Positions 9,100 to 17,187 are shown, counted from the stretch's first letter. The stretch: 64,000 nt of DNA from VRUE01 sp963703895 (GCA_963703895.1 CAVPFX010000001.1:372001-436000), one strand, 5' to 3'. A program made the numbers and translations. Notes: generated by a model from the sequence alone, not told the origin.

Positions 9100-9930
9100 T
9101 TAGGGAGCAGCCGGAGCAGTGATGGCGAAGCTGCCACCTTCTTCGGCGCCATCGGTCATGACAGGCTTCACAAGGATTGCGCCGCCTGCTCCGACTTTGC
9201 CGGCGACCCCGTTGCCGCCAGTGACTCCGTCGGGCGCAAAGACACGGGGGTTGACCCCCGCTTGATGACTGAAGCCGCTGTAGACACAAAGGAACCCAGG
9301 GGGTGCCGTAGGCGCATTGGCAGTGCCGGTGCACTCGGCTTCGTCTCCGAATCTGACCTCGATAGCAGCCGGATCCGCTAGCGGGATGGGGAAGCTGATC
9401 GGCGATGCGGCAGGCCTTTCGCCACGTGGCGTTTCTCCGCCTTCAGTTGCGTAGCTCCTCATGAACCAAGTCCCGGTCTCGGTCTGTTCGCTGGGCAGGG
9501 TTTCCGTGAAGCCAGTGGTGCCGTTTTGGCCGTTGCAGGCATAGGTGGTGTTGGCGCCGGCAACGAACTTGGAGCCGCCTACTTCTTCGCAATGACTGCC
9601 ATCGATGGTGCCTGCAAATTCAGTGCTGGTGACGCTCGCTCCCGGCGCACCGGGAGCGCCGGCCGAACCGTCTTTGCCGTTGGCACCAGGTGCGCCGGTG
9701 TCTCCCTTGGCGCCTGCCGGTCCCTGCGGCCCAGCTGGACCCGCGGGACCCGTGTCGCCCTTCGGTCCCTTGGGGCCCCGCGGCCCCTTCTTGGCCTTGG
9801 CGCTGGCGGTGGCCTTGCCGCCGTCTGAAGAGTTGGAGGCGGCGTAAGCGCCGCCGAACATTGCGAAGACCAAGGCGATGACCGAGATGACTCCCGGGAT
9901 GCCAAAGCGGTTGCGTAGCGTCGAGAACAT
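9100..9930 (-). CDS. Collagen-like surface protein, 276 aa
   Basis: The N-terminal hydrophobic segment (residues ~12-31) is a signal peptide or anchor. Residues 49-99 are 17 uninterrupted Gly-X-Y triplets (GPRGPKGPKGDTGPAG and onward), able to form a collagen triple helix. The remaining ~175 residues form a globular C-terminal domain with paired cysteines (HCEEV, TYACN, ECTG, LCVY) that I do not recognise. Bacterial collagen-like proteins are usually trimeric surface or appendage proteins. An AAGGAG Shine-Dalgarno lies 10-12 bases before the ATG, and a promoter with a perfect TTGACA -35 box lies about 160 bases upstream. It ends 24 bases before the 1280-aa NHL gene on the same strand, so read-through into that operon is possible. 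Confidence 0.88.
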   Translation of the reverse strand: MFSTLRNRFGIPGVISVIALVFAMFGGAYAASNSSDGGKATASAKAKKGPRGPKGPKGDTGPAGPAGPQGPAGAKGDTGAPGANGKDGSAGAPGAPGASVTSTEFAGTIDGSHCEEVGGSKFVAGANTTYACNGQNGTTGFTETLPSEQTETGTWFMRSYATEGGETPRGERPAASPISFPIPLADPAAIEVRFGDEAECTGTANAPTAPPGFLCVYSGFSHQAGVNPRVFAPDGVTGGNGVAGKVGAGGAILVKPVMTDGAEEGGSFAITAPAAP

Positions 9931-10088
9931 CTAGATCTCTCTCCTTGTCCCGTGAGCCCCTCTGCCCGCCGCTTCCCTTAGCGGCTTCCTCGAGGCTCGG
10001 TTATGTCCCTGTACTTGTCGTTTCCCTGAACTGCTGAGCTGATGTGGAGAGTTCCTAGAAAGTGCTCTCGGTACCGCTCAGTGGCGCC

Positions 10089-10117
10089 AGTGAAGCACCC
10101 CGCTCGGGGGTTGTCAA
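10089..10117 (-). promoter_or_regulatory. Promoter of the collagen-like gene
   Basis: On the minus strand TTGACA (10117-10112) is followed after 17 bases by TTCACT (10094-10089). The -35 box is perfect and the -10 box weak, as expected for an activated promoter. The leader would be about 150 nt. Three GGGAAC boxes lie just upstream. Confidence 0.5.
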
Positions 10118-10123
10118 GGGAAA

Positions 10124-10162
10124 GTTCCCAAAAGAAAAAGAGCGTTCCCAGAGGCGTTCCCT
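10124..10162. promoter_or_regulatory. Cluster of three (A/T)GGGAAC boxes upstream of the collagen-like promoter
   Basis: GTTCCCA at 10124-10130 and 10144-10150 and GTTCCCT at 10156-10162 (plus-strand reading) lie directly upstream of the TTGACA box. The same GTTCCCA word recurs twice in the promoter region of the TetR gene at 11669. A shared regulator is inferred, not shown. Confidence 0.4.
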
Positions 10163-10184
10163 GGGCGGATATACGGGTACCGAA

Positions 10185-10844
10185 TTAAGCGGCTTGGGAG
10201 CGCGCCAGGCGTGCGGCTTGCTCCGCCCCTATGTAAGGGGCGAGGATGAATTCGGCGAAGTCGGGGAGGACGTCCTCGAGCTGCTCTGGTTCGCCGGCGG
10301 CGACCTTGCGGCTGGCGAGGAGCACGAGGGCGCCAATCGTCGACTCCTCCGTAGTGGCCGGCAGCTCACGCTCGGAATCGCGCAAGGCGCGCCCCTGCTC
10401 AAGGTATGGAACGACCTCGTGCACTGCTTCATGGAAGCGGGCGGACACGGCTGGGCCGGCGGCCTGTGACTCGACCAGGCAGAGGCGGGCCAGGTCCGGC
10501 TCGATAGCAAAGAAGAGCAGCACCGCGCGGGCGGCGGCGATTGCTTGCCGCGGCCAATCGTCGGCTGGCGCGATCGCTTCCGAGGCGAGGTCGCGGATGT
10601 GCCCGACCACCACCTCGAAAGCGGCGAGGAAGCACTCCTCCTTGCCCTCGAAGTTCTCGTAGAAGACCCGGCGCGAAACTCGCGCCTCTTTGGTGATGTC
10701 GGTGATCGTGGTGGCGCGATAGCCCTTCTCGGCCACCGCCGTGGCGAGGCCGGCGATCAGTCGCTCGCGCTGGTTGTGGGCGACCTGCTCGCGGCTGAAG
10801 CCGTGGCGGCCCGCCGGCAGCGGGCCGAGCTCATCCTCTGCCAT
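10185..10844 (-). CDS. TetR family transcriptional regulator, 219 aa
   Basis: One-component regulator with an N-terminal TetR helix-turn-helix at residues ~25-72 (GYRATTITDITKEARVSRRVFY, in two pieces, then ENFEGKEECF) and an all-helical ligand domain ending in LPDFAEFILAPYIG. The pre-HTH segment GRHGF-REQ...NQRERLIAGLA is shared with the second half of the 454-aa fusion and with the 238-aa TetR gene, so these are paralogues. Ligand and targets are unknown. It is encoded downstream of, and codirectional with, another TetR gene, and 254 bases separate it from the collagen-like gene, whose promoter region starts immediately after its stop. Confidence 0.92.
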   Translation of the reverse strand: MAEDELGPLPAGRHGFSREQVAHNQRERLIAGLATAVAEKGYRATTITDITKEARVSRRVFYENFEGKEECFLAAFEVVVGHIRDLASEAIAPADDWPRQAIAAARAVLLFFAIEPDLARLCLVESQAAGPAVSARFHEAVHEVVPYLEQGRALRDSERELPATTEESTIGALVLLASRKVAAGEPEQLEDVLPDFAEFILAPYIGAEQAARLARSQAA

Positions 10845-10898
10845 CTAGGGCACTCCCTTTGTCATGACCGGAGGCCAAGTCGCCAACAGCTTCGGCGG

Positions 10899-11582
10899 TC
10901 AGGCTGAGCTCGCCTGATGACTTGCCCCGCCTGCCTCGCGGGCCGCGGCATCCTCACCGACGTAAGGCCGCAGCAGGAACTCCAGCGCCTCCGGCAGCAG
11001 GGCGCGCAGTTGCTCGGCTTCGCCGGCAATAAGGCGCTGGTTGATCACCCAGAGCACGCCCCCGGCAAGCGTCTCCTCCAAGCTCTCGGGCAGTTTGTCG
11101 CTGCGGGGGTTGAGCTCGCGGCCGGGGCGCAGCAACGGCGCGAAGCGCTTCAGCATCGCCTCGTGGCGAGCCGCGGCCTCGGGCCCGGCCGTCGGCGCCT
11201 CGACCAGACAGGCCCGCGCCACCCCGGGATGCTCGGCCGCGATCTTCAACAGCGCCCCCAGCCCAGCCCCCACCTTGTCCGGCCAGGGCCCGGCTTCGCC
11301 GTCGTAGGCTTCCTCCACTACATAGGCGGTCCGCTCCAGCGCCGCGTCGAGCAGCGCCAGGAAGGCCTCCTGCTTGTCGGCGTAGTGCTTGTAGAACGTC
11401 GCGTAGCCGACCCGGGCCCGGCGCACGATCTGCTCGATCGTCGTCTCGGCGTAGCCCTGCTCGGCGATCAGGTCCGCGGTCGCCTCGAGAATTCGGCGAC
11501 GCTGGTCGTCAGCGGACGCGGCTCGGCTGACCGGCTCGGGGCCGGGCGGCTGCCGGGAAGCCTTTCCAGGCAATGCGCGCAC
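10899..11582 (-). CDS. TetR family transcriptional regulator, 227 aa
   Basis: TetR N-terminal domain at residues ~25-75 (GYAETTIEQIVRRARVGYATF, then YKHYADKQEAF), followed by a helical regulatory domain with the LLPEALEFLLRPYVG ending common to this cluster. GTG start. It is transcribed divergently from the TetR gene at 11669, with an 86-base intergenic segment holding that gene's promoter and two GTTCCCA boxes, an arrangement typical of TetR autoregulation. The C-terminal ~15 residues are Ala/Ser-rich and probably disordered. Confidence 0.92.
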   Translation of the reverse strand: MRALPGKASRQPPGPEPVSRAASADDQRRRILEATADLIAEQGYAETTIEQIVRRARVGYATFYKHYADKQEAFLALLDAALERTAYVVEEAYDGEAGPWPDKVGAGLGALLKIAAEHPGVARACLVEAPTAGPEAAARHEAMLKRFAPLLRPGRELNPRSDKLPESLEETLAGGVLWVINQRLIAGEAEQLRALLPEALEFLLRPYVGEDAAAREAGGASHQASSA

Positions 11583-11600
11583 CGGGTCAGGATAGCGCGC

Positions 11601-11661
11601 GTTCCCATTGGTACGAAGGCAGTATATGAAGTGTTGATAGTTCCCAAAGATGGGCTAAGGT
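11601..11661 (+). promoter_or_regulatory. Promoter with two GTTCCCA boxes, probably driving leaderless mRNA
   Basis: TTGATA (11634-11639), a 16-base spacer and TAAGGT (11656-11661) form a good promoter. The predicted transcript start falls on or next to the GTG at 11669, so the mRNA would be leaderless. GTTCCCA boxes at 11601-11607 and 11640-11646 lie upstream of and inside the spacer; the latter would block RNA polymerase if occupied. Confidence 0.5.
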
Positions 11662-11668
11662 ACCCCGA

Positions 11669-12340
11669 GTGGATGCTCCACCCACACTGCGCGCGGTGAG
11701 GTCATGGGACGAGGCCATCCCCGAGCGCGCCTCGGACGAGGGAGCACTGGAAGCGATGCTGCTCAGCGTCGGGGCCAAGGGCTACGACAAGGCAACGGTG
11801 CAGGAGGTGCTGGAGCGCAGCGGCATCTCCCGCGACCGCTTCCAGCGGCGCTTCGGCGGCAAGGAGGCCTGCTTCGCGCAGGCCTACGAGATGGCGGCGG
11901 ACAGACTCTGCGCGGAAGTGCTCGAGGCCGGCCGAGAAGCCGAGAGCTGGCGGGCGGGCTTCCGCGCCGCCCTCGCCCAGCTGCTGCGCGCCGTCGCCGA
12001 GCAGCCGCTGCTGGCGAAGGCGCTGCTGATTGAGGTGCGGGCGGCCCGGGGGCAGGCCTGGGCCAAGCACCAGCAGCTGATCGAACGTCTCTCCCGCGCC
12101 GTCGATTCGGCCCGCCATCTACCCGACGCTCGCGCAACCGCAACCGCGCTCACCGCCCAGTTCGTCGTCGGCGCGGTCGAGGAAGCGATCGCCACCGAGA
12201 TCGGCGCCGGTCGCACCGCCACGGTCGAGCGCCTGCTCCCCGACCTCGCCCACTTGGCCGTGCTCAACTACTTCGGCGAGGACGAGGCCTGGCTCGAACT
12301 GCGCTCGCCGGATCTGAGCCCAGTCGAATCGGGCAATTGA
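11669..12340 (+). CDS. TetR-like transcriptional regulator, 223 aa
   Basis: TetR fold with HTH at residues ~25-75 (GYDKATVQEVLERSGISRDRF, then QRRFGGKEACF) and a C-terminal helical domain. The usual Tyr-x-x-Phe of recognition helix 3 is replaced by FQRRF, so target specificity probably differs from the others. The start is GTG, about 8 bases after the -10 box. Divergent from the 227-aa TetR gene and sharing the same regulatory segment. Its end lies 4 bases from the convergent vapC-like gene. Confidence 0.88.
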   Translation: MDAPPTLRAVRSWDEAIPERASDEGALEAMLLSVGAKGYDKATVQEVLERSGISRDRFQRRFGGKEACFAQAYEMAADRLCAEVLEAGREAESWRAGFRAALAQLLRAVAEQPLLAKALLIEVRAARGQAWAKHQQLIERLSRAVDSARHLPDARATATALTAQFVVGAVEEAIATEIGAGRTATVERLLPDLAHLAVLNYFGEDEAWLELRSPDLSPVESGN

Positions 12341-12344
12341 GCGC

Positions 12345-12734
12345 CTACCAAACGACCCGCGCCGGATCTGAGTGACGTAGCCGACCGTCAGCGCTAATTA
12401 GCCTCGCGTCGTGCTCGACGGCGGTCGCGTAGATGAGCCGATCGACGGGATCGCCGTGGAACTCGGCCGGGTCGAGCGACCCGGCGCGAAGGGCCACCGA
12501 GACCGTTGGCGCCAGGGCGCGGACCTCGTGAACGTTCAGCGCATCGCCGATCCACGTCTCCACCGGCCGATCCGTCGCGAGACGGCCGCGAGCCACCAGA
12601 TAGGCGATCTCCTGCACTGAGGCGATGCTGATCGCGAGCTCTTGGCCCGAGTCGATTGCCTCCTCGGCAGTGGCGCTCAAACGCTCTCGAGCCCCGGCGA
12701 GCCAGACCAAGACATGGGTATCGAGCAGGATCAC
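12345..12734 (-). CDS. PIN-domain toxin (VapC-like), 129 aa
   Basis: Small ribonuclease toxin of the PIN fold. The conserved acidic residues are visible: LLDTHV near the start, ASVQEI in the middle, and GDPVDRLIYATA followed by LISADGRL near the end. I start it at a GTG that overlaps the antitoxin stop as GTGA, giving VILLDTHVLVWL, instead of the earlier in-frame start, which would lie inside the antitoxin gene. VapC enzymes cleave specific tRNA or rRNA sites using Mg2+; the target here cannot be told from sequence. The antitoxin is encoded immediately upstream. Confidence 0.88.
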   Translation of the reverse strand: MILLDTHVLVWLAGARERLSATAEEAIDSGQELAISIASVQEIAYLVARGRLATDRPVETWIGDALNVHEVRALAPTVSVALRAGSLDPAEFHGDPVDRLIYATAVEHDARLISADGRLRHSDPARVVW

Positions 12735-12973
12735 TCCTGCTCCATGTCCCACGGTCCCATCGAGAAGTGGATCAGCTCGTCATCGGAGATGTTGAACTTG
12801 ACGCTGCCGCGGAGGTCATCGGGGCGCATTGGCGGCTCGACCCGGGCCACGGGGCGACCGTGCTTGGTGATGACCAGCGTCTCCCCGGTTTCGGCGACCT
12901 GATCGAGCAGCCGCAGGCACTTCGCCTTGAACTGGGTGGCGGTGATTTCCTTGAGGGGCTGAGGCATGACCAT
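12731..12973 (-). CDS. Phd/YefM-type antitoxin, 80 aa
   Basis: The N-terminal domain has the Phd/YefM pattern (KEITATQFKAKCLRLLDQV, then VITKHGRPVARV), which dimerises and binds operator DNA. The acidic C-terminal tail (DDELIHFSMGPWDMEQE) is suited to wrap around and block the PIN toxin. The start is uncertain: ATG at 12973 or 12967 fits the family N-terminus best, and an ATG at 13012 is also open. The stop overlaps the toxin start, so toxin translation depends on antitoxin translation. Confidence 0.85.
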   Translation of the reverse strand: MVMPQPLKEITATQFKAKCLRLLDQVAETGETLVITKHGRPVARVEPPMRPDDLRGSVKFNISDDELIHFSMGPWDMEQE

Positions 12974-12990
12974 GGTCACCGTACCATGGT
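12969..12990. promoter_or_regulatory. Paired ACCATGGT palindromes at the antitoxin start
   Basis: ACCATGGT occurs at 12969-12976 and again at 12983-12990, 14 bases apart, overlapping the likely antitoxin start codon. Two identical palindromic half-operators at a helical-turn-like spacing fit autoregulation by the Phd-type antitoxin. This is inferred. Confidence 0.4.
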
Positions 12991-13062
12991 CAGCTACTAG
13001 AAGGTGGGGCATGACCTCGATAAGGGCGCGACGAGGAGGACTCTCCCCCAGTCCCTAAGTGC

Positions 13063-14427
13063 TCAGCTCTTCTCCTGAGCCAGCTCCGACGCCTCGGCGC
13101 TCCCTACATAAGGAGTGAGCGTGAACTCGACCAAGTCGGGGAGCAGCTCCTCCAGCTCTTCGGCTTTGCCGGCGATGATGCGGCGGGAGATCAGCGAGAC
13201 CATGCCTCCCACTAGGGCCTCCTCGGTGGTCGGCGAGAGGCGGGAGAGGACCTCGGGCGGGCGGCCCTCGCGGCCGGTCTGGAAGTAGGGGACGAAGCTC
13301 TGGATCGCGGCGTCGTAGCGCTCGACCACGACCGGGCCGGCGACCAGCGCCTCGACCATGCAGAGGCGGGCGAGGTGGGGCTCGGCGGCAAGGAACTCGA
13401 GCATCGCGCCGATCCCGGCTTTGACCGCGTGGGGCCAATCGTCCGCACCGTCGAAGGCGGTTGAGACGCGGCCGCGCAGCTCCTCCATCACCGTGTCATA
13501 GGCGGCGACGAAGCACTCGTCCTTGCTCGAGAAGTGCTCGTAGAAGGTGCGCCGTGAGACCGCGGCGTGCTTGGTGATGTGGGCGATCGTCGTGCCGGAG
13601 TAGCCGTTTTCGGCAATCGCCTCGGCGAGGCCGGCGATCAGACGCTCGCGCTGGTTGTGGATGACGAACTCGCGCGGCAGGCCGTGACGGCCGGGAGGCA
13701 AACGGGCGAGCTCGGGCGGGTAATCCTCCGCTGACACTCCCGGCTCACCCTTATCCCGGGAGGAGGGCTTCTTTTTGGCCACACCCCGACGATATCGCGC
13801 TGGCGGATCAAAGCCCCTCGACAACTCGGCCAGCCCCGCCTCGATTCCCAGATACGGCATTACTGCCGCGGACATCAATTGGGGGACGAGCTGGGGAAGA
13901 TCCGCGGCGTCTCCGCGTACGACTTTGGCGTAGACCTGGCCGTAGGCGGAGCCGGCCAGAGCCTCGGCCGTGGTGTGGGGAACGGACTCCGGGTCCTCCA
14001 TCTCGTTGCGACCGGCGTCGATCAACGAGGCGATCACCCGCATCGTCATGTCACGGCGCGCCCGCGCCGCATCGCCCGCGGCCAGCACCTCGACCGCGAA
14101 GGAGGCGCGGCTGGGAGCGTTGCGCAGGTTGTCGACGATCTCGCAGGCGACCGCGCGCAAGCGGTCGGGCCAGCTCTCCTGGCTGTTGTAGGCCTCCAGC
14201 ATCTCCCTCATGCAGCCCTCGTTCATCTCCTGCCAGGCGGAGAGGAAGCAGTCGTACTTGCTGCGAAAGTGGCGGTCGAACGCGGGCCGGTCGAGCTCGG
14301 CTCGCTCGATGATCAGCTCGATCGTGGTCTCGGCATAGCCGCGCTCGGCGGCGATCTCGATCAGGGCCTCGACGATGCGCTCGCGCTCGGGACTGGCGGC
14401 GCGCTCGCGGGTCTCCAGGTCAAGCAC
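13063..14427 (-). CDS. Tandem TetR-TetR fusion regulator, 454 aa
   Basis: One continuous frame encodes two complete TetR proteins. Unit 1 (residues 1-~205) has HTH ~16-62 (GYAETTIELIIERAELDRPAF) and a helical domain ending in MPYLGIEAG. A basic, disordered linker follows (~205-245, VAKKKPSSRDKG). Unit 2 (~245-454) has the paralogue signature GRHGLPREFVIHNQRERLIAG, HTH ~257-305 with YEHFSSKDECF, and ends in LTPYVGSAEA. TetR proteins normally act as homodimers, so a covalent tandem of two unlike subunits could be a single-chain pseudo-dimer or bind two sites. The GTG in the linker (VAKKK) could be an internal start that also makes unit 2 alone. GTG start. Confidence 0.85.
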   Translation of the reverse strand: MLDLETRERAASPERERIVEALIEIAAERGYAETTIELIIERAELDRPAFDRHFRSKYDCFLSAWQEMNEGCMREMLEAYNSQESWPDRLRAVACEIVDNLRNAPSRASFAVEVLAAGDAARARRDMTMRVIASLIDAGRNEMEDPESVPHTTAEALAGSAYGQVYAKVVRGDAADLPQLVPQLMSAAVMPYLGIEAGLAELSRGFDPPARYRRGVAKKKPSSRDKGEPGVSAEDYPPELARLPPGRHGLPREFVIHNQRERLIAGLAEAIAENGYSGTTIAHITKHAAVSRRTFYEHFSSKDECFVAAYDTVMEELRGRVSTAFDGADDWPHAVKAGIGAMLEFLAAEPHLARLCMVEALVAGPVVVERYDAAIQSFVPYFQTGREGRPPEVLSRLSPTTEEALVGGMVSLISRRIIAGKAEELEELLPDLVEFTLTPYVGSAEASELAQEKS

Positions 14428-14460
14428 TAGGTCATGGGACCCCCGATCCCTGCCCCTGGC

Positions 14461-15177
14461 TCAACCCGCGGTGGGTGTCGGTGCTTCTTCGCCGGCGATC
14501 CGCTTGGCGGACTCGGCGCCGAGGTAAGGCGTGAGCGAGAACTCGACCAGCTCCGGCAGCAGCTCCTCGATCTGCTCCGCCTGCCCCATGATGATGCGCT
14601 GGTAGAGGATCCAGAAGATCCCGCCGACGATCGTCTCCTCCAGCGTCGCCGGCAGCTCCTCGCCCTTGGCCGAGACCTTGCGGCCCATGCGGAAGAGCGG
14701 CACGAAGGCCTGGATCGAGCGCTCGTAGCGGTCGACCGCGGCGGGGCCGGCGGAGAGCGCCTCGACGATGCAGGTGCGGGCGAGGGCGGGCTCGCTGGCG
14801 ACGTAGTGGAGGAAGGCGGCGAGGCCCGCGTTAACACGGGCCGGCCAGCTGTCGACCTTGCTGGCGGCGTCGACGACGCGGCGCAGCGCCTCCTTGACGG
14901 CGAACTCCGAGGCGGCGAGGAAGCAGTCCTCCTTGGAGGAGAAGTTCTCGTAGAAAGTGTTGCGGGCGATGCCGGCGCGGCGGACGATGTCGGCGACGGT
15001 GACGGCGCGGTAACCCTTCTCGACCGTCTCCTCGGCGAGGCCGGCGATTATGCGGGCTCGCTGGTGCTGAGCGATGAACTCCCGCGGCAGTTGATGCCTA
15101 CCCGGTGGCATCCTTGTCGCTTGCGGAGCTCGATCGGGCACGAACGCCAGAGTACCTCGATAGGAATCCGTTTCCAA
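14461..15177 (-). CDS. TetR family transcriptional regulator, 238 aa
   Basis: TetR HTH at residues ~40-92 (GYRAVTVADIVRRAGIARNTF, then YENFSSKEDCF) and a helical ligand domain ending in LVEFSLTPYLGAESA. The sequence after ATG 15111 (MPPGRHQLPREF) aligns with unit 2 of the neighbouring fusion protein, so the true start may be 15111. The listed start is a TTG and adds 22 poorly conserved residues. The upstream end faces the TetR gene at 15258 (divergent). Confidence 0.9.
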   Translation of the reverse strand: METDSYRGTLAFVPDRAPQATRMPPGRHQLPREFIAQHQRARIIAGLAEETVEKGYRAVTVADIVRRAGIARNTFYENFSSKEDCFLAASEFAVKEALRRVVDAASKVDSWPARVNAGLAAFLHYVASEPALARTCIVEALSAGPAAVDRYERSIQAFVPLFRMGRKVSAKGEELPATLEETIVGGIFWILYQRIIMGQAEQIEELLPELVEFSLTPYLGAESAKRIAGEEAPTPTAG

Positions 15178-15257
15178 GCTGGACGGATCGACCAGATACC
15201 GCTACTGTTCCTGATTCCAGACAACCCGTTCCCTTGATCGATTTAGAGGAAGGTCGG

Positions 15258-15950
15258 ATGGGCAAGCAGGCCGCAACCAAGGTCCGGGCAGGGGCTGAGG
15301 GGACCGGCGCGACGGGGAAGGTCTTCCCCGAAGCTCCCACACTCAGACTGGTGAGTTCCCCCAAGCGTCAGCGGATACTCGAGGGAATGCTCGAGGCTGT
15401 CGGCAACGCCGGCTACGACGCCGCGTCCGTGCGCATGGTGCTCGATCGGACCGGGCTTTACAGGCAGGCCTTCTACGACGAGTTCGCCGACAAGGACGAC
15501 TGCTACCTGGAGGCGCTTGCCTACGGAGTCGCCAAATTCGAGGCGATCGCAAAGGCAGCCGCGGAGCCGGAAGAGGGCTGGCGGGCCCAACTACGGGCCG
15601 GGGTCGGCGCCGTCCTCGACGCCCTCGACGCGGACCCGGCAGCGGGCCGCGCGCTGATCGTCGAGGTGCACGCGGCAGGGGCTGAGGCGCTGAAAATTCG
15701 CTCCGAAGCGATGAAACATGTCACCGATTTCATCGATTCGGCGCGCCACGCCTCGAGCGGCACCGAGTCGCCGCCGCCGATCGCGGCGGAGGGAATCGTC
15801 GCCGGCATGCACGCCGTCGTCCACGCCAAGCTTGCGGCCGGAGACGAGGACGGCTTCCGCCAACTACTGCCCGACTTCATGTACTTCGCCGTGCTGCCCT
15901 ACTTCGGCGCCGACGTCGCCGGCGCCGAGATGAAGGCCGCTAGAGCCTGA
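15258..15950 (+). CDS. TetR-like transcriptional regulator, 230 aa
   Basis: TetR HTH (GYDAASVRMVLDRTGLYRQAF, then YDEFADKDDCY) and a helical C-terminal domain ending in LPYFGADVAG. I chose the ATG at 15258 because a GAGGAAGG Shine-Dalgarno lies 6-8 bases upstream; the frame is open further upstream but that part overlaps the divergent TetR gene. The C-terminal end overlaps the convergent nucleotide-sugar dehydrogenase gene by 11 bases. Confidence 0.9.
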   Translation: MGKQAATKVRAGAEGTGATGKVFPEAPTLRLVSSPKRQRILEGMLEAVGNAGYDAASVRMVLDRTGLYRQAFYDEFADKDDCYLEALAYGVAKFEAIAKAAAEPEEGWRAQLRAGVGAVLDALDADPAAGRALIVEVHAAGAEALKIRSEAMKHVTDFIDSARHASSGTESPPPIAAEGIVAGMHAVVHAKLAAGDEDGFRQLLPDFMYFAVLPYFGADVAGAEMKAARA

Positions 15951-17187
15951 CCAGGTTGGGCGACTCGATGCCGCGGGTCACACCGCGGAAGTCGACCACG
16001 AGCGGGGCCGAAGAGACCACCTCGGCGTAGTCGAGCTCGGGGTGGGCGGTGACGATCGCGGCAACGTCGGCGCTGGCCAATGCCTCGCTCAGATCGACCG
16101 AGACGAGGCCCAGCTCGGAGAGCTCCGGCACGTGAGGATCGTGGTAGGAGACCTCGCCGCCGAACTCGCGCAGGCGGCGGGCGATCTTCAGCGCCGGTGA
16201 CTCGCGGGTATCGCCAACGCCGGCCTTGTAGCTGACCCCGAGCAGCAGAATCCGCGAGCCCTTGACCGGCTTGCCGGCGTCGTTGAGGGCGCGCTCGATC
16301 CGCTCGACGCAGAAGGCGGGCTGGGTCTGGTTGACCTTGCCGGCGAGCTCGATGAACTCGGGGTAGAAGTCGTGCTCGCGAGCCTTGAAGGCGAGGTAGA
16401 AAGGGTCGACCGGCAGACAGTGTCCGCCCATGCCGGGGCCAGGCTCGAAGCGCATGAACCCGAAGGGCTTGGTCGCCGCCGCGTCGACCACCTCCCAGAC
16501 GTCGATCTCGAGCCGGTCGCAGAGCTGGGCGAGCTCGTTGACGAGGGCGATGTTGACCGAGCGGAAGATGTTCTCGAGCAGCTTCGAGAGCTCGGCCGCC
16601 TCGGGACTGGAGAGGACGATGACCTCGTCGCAGATCAGGGCGTAGAGCTCGCGGGCGCGCTCGGCGCAGGCCGCGGTGAGGCCGCCAACCAGCTTCGGCG
16701 TGGTGCGCACCGTGTAGTCGGTGCGCCCGGGGTCGATCCGCTCCGGCGAGAAGGCGAGGTGGAAGTCGCGGCCGGCGGAGAGACCCGACTCCTCGAGGAT
16801 CGGCAAGAGCCGCTCGCGGGTCGTGCCCGGGTAGGTCGTCGACTCGAGCACGACGAGCTGCTCGGGCTGCAGCACGCCGGAGAGGGCCGTGGCCGAGTCG
16901 AGCAGGTAGGTGAGGTCGGGCTCGCGCGACCCGGTCAGCGGCGTCGGCACGCAGATCACGATCGCTTCGCAGGAAGCCAGGTCGGCCTGGTTGCCGGTCG
17001 CGCGCAGACGCTCGGCGAGCGGCGCCAGGGCAGCGTCGCCGACGTCCTCGACGTGGCTGCGCCCGGCATTGATGCCCTCGACCTTGCGCGGGTCGGTATC
17101 GAGGCCGATCACCTCGTGGCCGGCCTCGGCAAAGGCAACGGCGAGCGGCAGGCCGACGTAGCCAAGACCGACGATCCCGATCTTCAT
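15940..17187 (-). CDS. UDP-sugar 6-dehydrogenase (UDP-GlcNAc/ManNAc dehydrogenase type), 415 aa
   Basis: NAD-dependent oxidation of a UDP-sugar C6 alcohol to the uronic acid, supplying charged sugars for surface polysaccharide. The N-terminal Rossmann motif GLGYVGLPLA is at residues 7-16. The central dimerisation helix carries SSPEAAELSKLLENIFRSVN. The catalytic cysteine is C257 in PGMGGHCLPVDPFYL, and the C-terminal domain has GVSYKAGVGDTRESPAL. The GHCLPVDPFYL form is more like WbpA/WecC/TviB than UDP-glucose dehydrogenase; the exact substrate is not certain. It stands among regulators ~8 kb from the polysaccharide locus it probably serves. ATG start. Confidence 0.92.
   Translation of the reverse strand: MKIGIVGLGYVGLPLAVAFAEAGHEVIGLDTDPRKVEGINAGRSHVEDVGDAALAPLAERLRATGNQADLASCEAIVICVPTPLTGSREPDLTYLLDSATALSGVLQPEQLVVLESTTYPGTTRERLLPILEESGLSAGRDFHLAFSPERIDPGRTDYTVRTTPKLVGGLTAACAERARELYALICDEVIVLSSPEAAELSKLLENIFRSVNIALVNELAQLCDRLEIDVWEVVDAAATKPFGFMRFEPGPGMGGHCLPVDPFYLAFKAREHDFYPEFIELAGKVNQTQPAFCVERIERALNDAGKPVKGSRILLLGVSYKAGVGDTRESPALKIARRLREFGGEVSYHDPHVPELSELGLVSVDLSEALASADVAAIVTAHPELDYAEVVSSAPLVVDFRGVTRGIESPNLVRL

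Noticed and set aside
10062..10469. 135-aa plus-strand open frame downstream of the collagen-like promoter
   Set aside because: Antisense to a TetR gene over most of its length, no motifs.
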